This document shows positions 61,331 to 64,000 of a stretch of 64,000 nucleotides of DNA, in pieces. This stretch comes from Roseibium polysiphoniae (GTDB lineage Bacteria > Pseudomonadota > Alphaproteobacteria > Rhizobiales > Stappiaceae). The stretch lies in assembly GCF_014842925.1 (NCBI RefSeq), contig NZ_JACYXJ010000006.1, forward strand, positions 372,001 to 436,000, given 5' to 3'. Numbering within the stretch: position 1 is the stretch's first letter; each line of letters begins with the position of its first letter. A model generated the notes under the pieces. The model ran no database searches. It was not told the DNA's origin and saw only the letters and a list, made by a program, of their open reading frames with translations. A program made the translations under genes and the position numbers.

Positions 61331-62734
61331 GTGAGCAACGAGATACCTGACGCCGAAAACAAAGAAAGCATCAGTTTGCGTGGCGTGAAAGACATGGAAG
61401 CGGCCCGTGCCTGGCTTCGGGAACGCAACATCCAGGATATCGAGTGCATCGTGCCCGACCTCGCCGGCGTCGCACGCGGCAAGATGATGCCCACCGAGAA
61501 ATTCTTCTCCGGTCCGGTCATGACCATGCCGGCTTCGATCTTTGCCCAGACCATCTCCGGCAGCTACCCTGAAGATGATGAGCGCTTCCAGCACAACGCG
61601 ACGGATGGCGATCTCTATTTCAAGGCTGACTATGGCACGTTGACCGCTGTTCCCTGGGAATCCGACCCGACGGCACAGCTTATTCATGACGCGCAGACAC
61701 GCGATGGCACCCCGGTCGAGACCGCCCCGCGTAACGTTCTCAAGCGCATCTTGAAGCTCTATCAGGACAAGGGCTGGGAGCCGGTCGTTGCGCCGGAAAT
61801 CGAATTCTATCTCGTGCGCCCTAACACAGATCCTGATGATCCGTTGGAGCCGCCGACAGGCCGCTCGGGTCGCCCCGAAGTTGGTCGTCAATCCTACTCC
61901 ATTTCCGCGCTGAACGAGTTCGATGACCTGATCGATGACATCTACGACCTGTCTGAACAGCAAGGACTGGAGATCGACACCCTCATTCACGAAGAGGGTG
62001 CCGCGCAGATGGAGATCAACCTGCGTCACGGTGCGCCTCTGGAGCTTGCCGATCAGGTTTTCCTGTTCAAGCGGACCATCCGGGAAGCCGCGCTGCGCCA
62101 CGACATGTATGCCACATTCATGTCCAAACCCATGTCAAACCAGCCTGGTTCCGCCATGCATATTCACCAATCCGTGGTCGATAGCGAAACTGGGCAGAAC
62201 ATTTTTTCCGGGCCAGACGGCGAGGAGACGCCGGAGTTCCTGTCCTTCATCGCCGGTCATCAAGCCTACCTGCCTTACGTCACCTGCGTCATGGCTCCTT
62301 TCGTGAACTCCTACAGGCGCTTTGCCCGGAACTCGACGTCGCCGGTGAATGTCTATTGGGGCTATGACAATCGCACTGTCGGCTTACGCGTACCGTATTC
62401 ATCGCCTCAGGCCCGACGGCTGGAGAACCGCGTGCCTGGTTCGGATGCCAATCCCTACCTGGCAATCGCCGCGTCTCTCGCCTGCGGATACCTTGGCATG
62501 ATGAAGGGCCTCAAGCCGGATGCCCCCCAATCTGTGGATTGCAGCGATCTTCTAAAGTCCCTGCCGCGGGGCCTGACGGAAGCCGTCAACCTGTTTGAAA
62601 ACAGCGAAGAAATCATCGAGATCTTCGGCGAAACCTTTGTCGCGACCTACCGCGCGATCAAGCAGGAAGAGTTCGAGACCTTCATGTCCGTGATTAGCCC
62701 TTGGGAACGGGAATATCTGCTGCTCAACGTTTAA
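61331..62734 (+). CDS. puuA: Glutamine-synthetase family protein, gamma-glutamylpolyamine synthetase-like (second copy)
   Basis: A 467-residue relative of glutamine synthetase. Conserved ligands are seen in APEIEFYLV (about 155-163), EEGAAQMEINLRHG (about 222-235), GSAMHIHQSV (about 275-284) and the Arg region YRRFARNSTSPVNVYWGYDNRTVGLRVP. The N-terminal DLAGVARGKMMP is typical. The adenylylation tyrosine is missing, as in amine-glutamylating enzymes. The start is GTG at 61331. It is followed after 42 bases by a class III aminotransferase, and its promoter carries the GntR palindrome. Two synthetases in one locus suggest different amine substrates, for example putrescine and a monoamine or cadaverine. 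Confidence 0.88.
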   Translation: MSNEIPDAENKESISLRGVKDMEAARAWLRERNIQDIECIVPDLAGVARGKMMPTEKFFSGPVMTMPASIFAQTISGSYPEDDERFQHNATDGDLYFKADYGTLTAVPWESDPTAQLIHDAQTRDGTPVETAPRNVLKRILKLYQDKGWEPVVAPEIEFYLVRPNTDPDDPLEPPTGRSGRPEVGRQSYSISALNEFDDLIDDIYDLSEQQGLEIDTLIHEEGAAQMEINLRHGAPLELADQVFLFKRTIREAALRHDMYATFMSKPMSNQPGSAMHIHQSVVDSETGQNIFSGPDGEETPEFLSFIAGHQAYLPYVTCVMAPFVNSYRRFARNSTSPVNVYWGYDNRTVGLRVPYSSPQARRLENRVPGSDANPYLAIAASLACGYLGMMKGLKPDAPQSVDCSDLLKSLPRGLTEAVNLFENSEEIIEIFGETFVATYRAIKQEEFETFMSVISPWEREYLLLNV

Positions 62735-62776
62735 AGCGCGCCTTCGCGCCAGTCTGTCGCCTACCGGAGTACCCCA

Positions 62777-64000
62777 ATGTCGGCCGTATCCAACATCTAT
62801 CCGACCGCAGCCCTTCAGGCTGTGGACGCTGCCCACCACATTCATCCTTTCACCGACACAAAGGCATTGAATGAGGAAGGCACGCGGATCATCACTCACG
62901 CAGACGGCGTCTGGCTGACCGATTCCAACGGCAACCGGATCCTGGACGGCATGGCGGGGCTTTGGTGTGTGCAAGTCGGTCATGGCCGGCAAGAAATAGC
63001 TGATGCCGTGCACAAGCAGATGAGCGAACTCAGCTACTACAATACGTTTTTCAAAACCTCGCACCCGCCTGTGATTGCCCTTTCGGAGAAACTGGCAGAA
63101 CTCGCACCCGCACATATGAACCGGGTGTTTTACTGTTCCTCAGGCTCTGAAGCCAATGACACCGTCTTCCGGATGGTCCGCCACTATTGGGACCAGATGG
63201 GACAACCGGACAAGAAGGTCATCATCGGTCGTTGGAACGGCTATCACGGCTCGACGCTTGCTGGAACCAGCCTAGGCGGCATGAAGGGCATGCACGAACA
63301 AGGTGACCTTCCGGTCCCCGGCGTGCGCCACATTGACCAGCCCTATTGGTATGGCGAAGGTGGAGACATGAGCCCGGAAGACTTCGGGATCCATGTGGCA
63401 CGCACACTCGAAAAAGCCATCGATGAAATAGGCGAAGACAAGGTCGCAGCCTTCATCGCAGAGCCAATCCAGGGAGCTGGCGGCGTCATCATCCCGCCGG
63501 AAACCTACTGGCCGGAAGTAAAGCGCATTCTCTCGGAGCGCAACATTCTGTTCGTCGCCGATGAAGTGATCTGTGGCTTTGGTCGCCTCGGCACCTGGTT
63601 CGGCTCAGACTACTATGGCCTTGAGCCCGATCTCATGCCGATCGCCAAAGGGCTCACCTCAGGTTATCTGCCGATGGGCGGCGTCATGGTCTCGGACCGG
63701 GTTGCCGAAGGTCTGATCAACAAGGGCGGAGAATTCTATCACGGCTACACCTACTCCGGGCACCCCGCCTGCGCTGCCGCAGCCCTTGCCAACCTGGAAA
63801 TCATCCAACGAGAGAAACTCGTTGAACGCGTCCGCGATGACATCGGGCCGTACCTGCAAAAGAGCTGGACGGCGCTGGGGGATCATCCGCTGGTTGGCGA
63901 AGCCCGCATGACTGGACTGATGGGTGCGATGGAACTCGTTCCTGAAAAAGGTAATCGCCAAAAAGCCTTCGCGGACAAGGGATCTGTCGGCACGCTTTGC
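62777..64000 (+). CDS. Class III aminotransferase, polyamine type (partial, cut at window end)
   Basis: The frame opens with ATG at 62777 (GGAG seven bases upstream) and runs off the window after 408 codons, so the C-terminus is missing. It is a PLP-dependent class III aminotransferase: LDGMAGLWCVQVGHGRQEIADAV near residue 57, the phosphate-binding CSSGSEANDTVFRMVRHYW, cofactor Asp in FVADEVICGFGRLGTWFGSD, and the PLP lysine in PIAKGLTSGYLPMGGVMVS (about residue 293). It resembles putrescine-pyruvate or gamma-glutamylputrescine-type aminotransferases, in agreement with the synthetase gene directly upstream. Confidence 0.9.
   Translation, partial: MSAVSNIYPTAALQAVDAAHHIHPFTDTKALNEEGTRIITHADGVWLTDSNGNRILDGMAGLWCVQVGHGRQEIADAVHKQMSELSYYNTFFKTSHPPVIALSEKLAELAPAHMNRVFYCSSGSEANDTVFRMVRHYWDQMGQPDKKVIIGRWNGYHGSTLAGTSLGGMKGMHEQGDLPVPGVRHIDQPYWYGEGGDMSPEDFGIHVARTLEKAIDEIGEDKVAAFIAEPIQGAGGVIIPPETYWPEVKRILSERNILFVADEVICGFGRLGTWFGSDYYGLEPDLMPIAKGLTSGYLPMGGVMVSDRVAEGLINKGGEFYHGYTYSGHPACAAAALANLEIIQREKLVERVRDDIGPYLQKSWTALGDHPLVGEARMTGLMGAMELVPEKGNRQKAFADKGSVGTLC

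Noticed and set aside
1-64000. CRISPR arrays, insertion sequences, prophage or integrated element
   Set aside because: I found no spaced direct repeats, transposase or integrase motifs, or terminal repeats, and composition is fairly even apart from regulatory gaps.

Overview
The window is a gene-dense chromosomal segment of an alphaproteobacterium, most likely Hyphomicrobiales (Rhizobiales) of the Stappia/Labrenzia/Roseibium kind. The assignment is inferred from gene content: two TRAP transporters, a plant-type glutamate-cysteine ligase, two phasins, a PdhS/PleC/DivJ-type histidine kinase, DUF1127, DUF3422 and DUF6460 proteins, an Irr-like iron operator, and a tRNA-His with A73 and no encoded G-1, a feature known from Alphaproteobacteria. 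I see no insertion sequence, integrase, phage module, CRISPR array or rRNA.

Layout. 0.2-1.6 kb: DUF3422 protein. 2.3-10.1 kb: a catabolic cluster on the + strand with a Tat-exported TRAP receptor (TakP-like), both TRAP permeases, an amidase, a small membrane protein, a D-2-hydroxyacid dehydrogenase, a GntR/FCD regulator and an FMN-dependent 2-hydroxyacid oxidase. It reads as uptake and oxidation of a 2-hydroxy or 2-oxo acid or its amide. A long operator-like motif occurs both far upstream of the receptor gene and just before the regulator gene. 10.1-14.1 kb: a hypothetical protein with a CxxC motif, a frameshifted EamA exporter, two tandem LysR paralogues and a divergent DUF1127 protein. 14.2-19.2 kb: housekeeping genes (DUF937-like protein, gshA, rsmE, xseA).

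19.2-25.8 kb, minus strand: dctB-dctD followed by a second TRAP operon dctP-dctQ-dctM. Between them lie an excellent sigma-54 promoter and nested inverted repeats suited to DctD. 25.9-33.2 kb: acyl-CoA dehydrogenase, GNAT acetyltransferase, universal stress protein with an FNR/FixK-like box, a Pat-type acyl-CoA synthetase/acetyltransferase fusion, and a TPP-dependent enzyme. 33.3-38.9 kb: BON-LysM protein, small hypothetical, phosphotransferase/P-loop kinase fusion, AzlCD, TauE/SafE exporter, DUF3291 protein. 39.0-45.0 kb: tRNA-His, two phasins, and a 1,419-residue PdhS-like kinase with a very acidic linker.

45.2-52.4 kb: iron(III) binding protein and permease behind an Irr-like box (no ATPase gene alongside), an FtsH-type protease and a GGDEF-EAL protein. 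52.6-54.5 kb: 3-oxoacid CoA-transferase subunits and a DUF6460 membrane protein. 54.6-64.0 kb: a divergent polyamine locus. A gamma-glutamylputrescine synthetase-like gene with potFGHI runs leftwards; a GntR regulator, a second glutamine-synthetase-like gene and a class III aminotransferase (cut by the window end) run rightwards. Palindromes with a GTGATCAC core lie in front of both arms.

In all four transport operons a stem-loop follows the binding-protein gene, before the genes for the membrane components. No clearly new multi-gene system stands out. The strongest leads are the 2-hydroxyacid cluster with its shared motif and small membrane protein, the acidic-linker kinase, and the unassigned conserved proteins.
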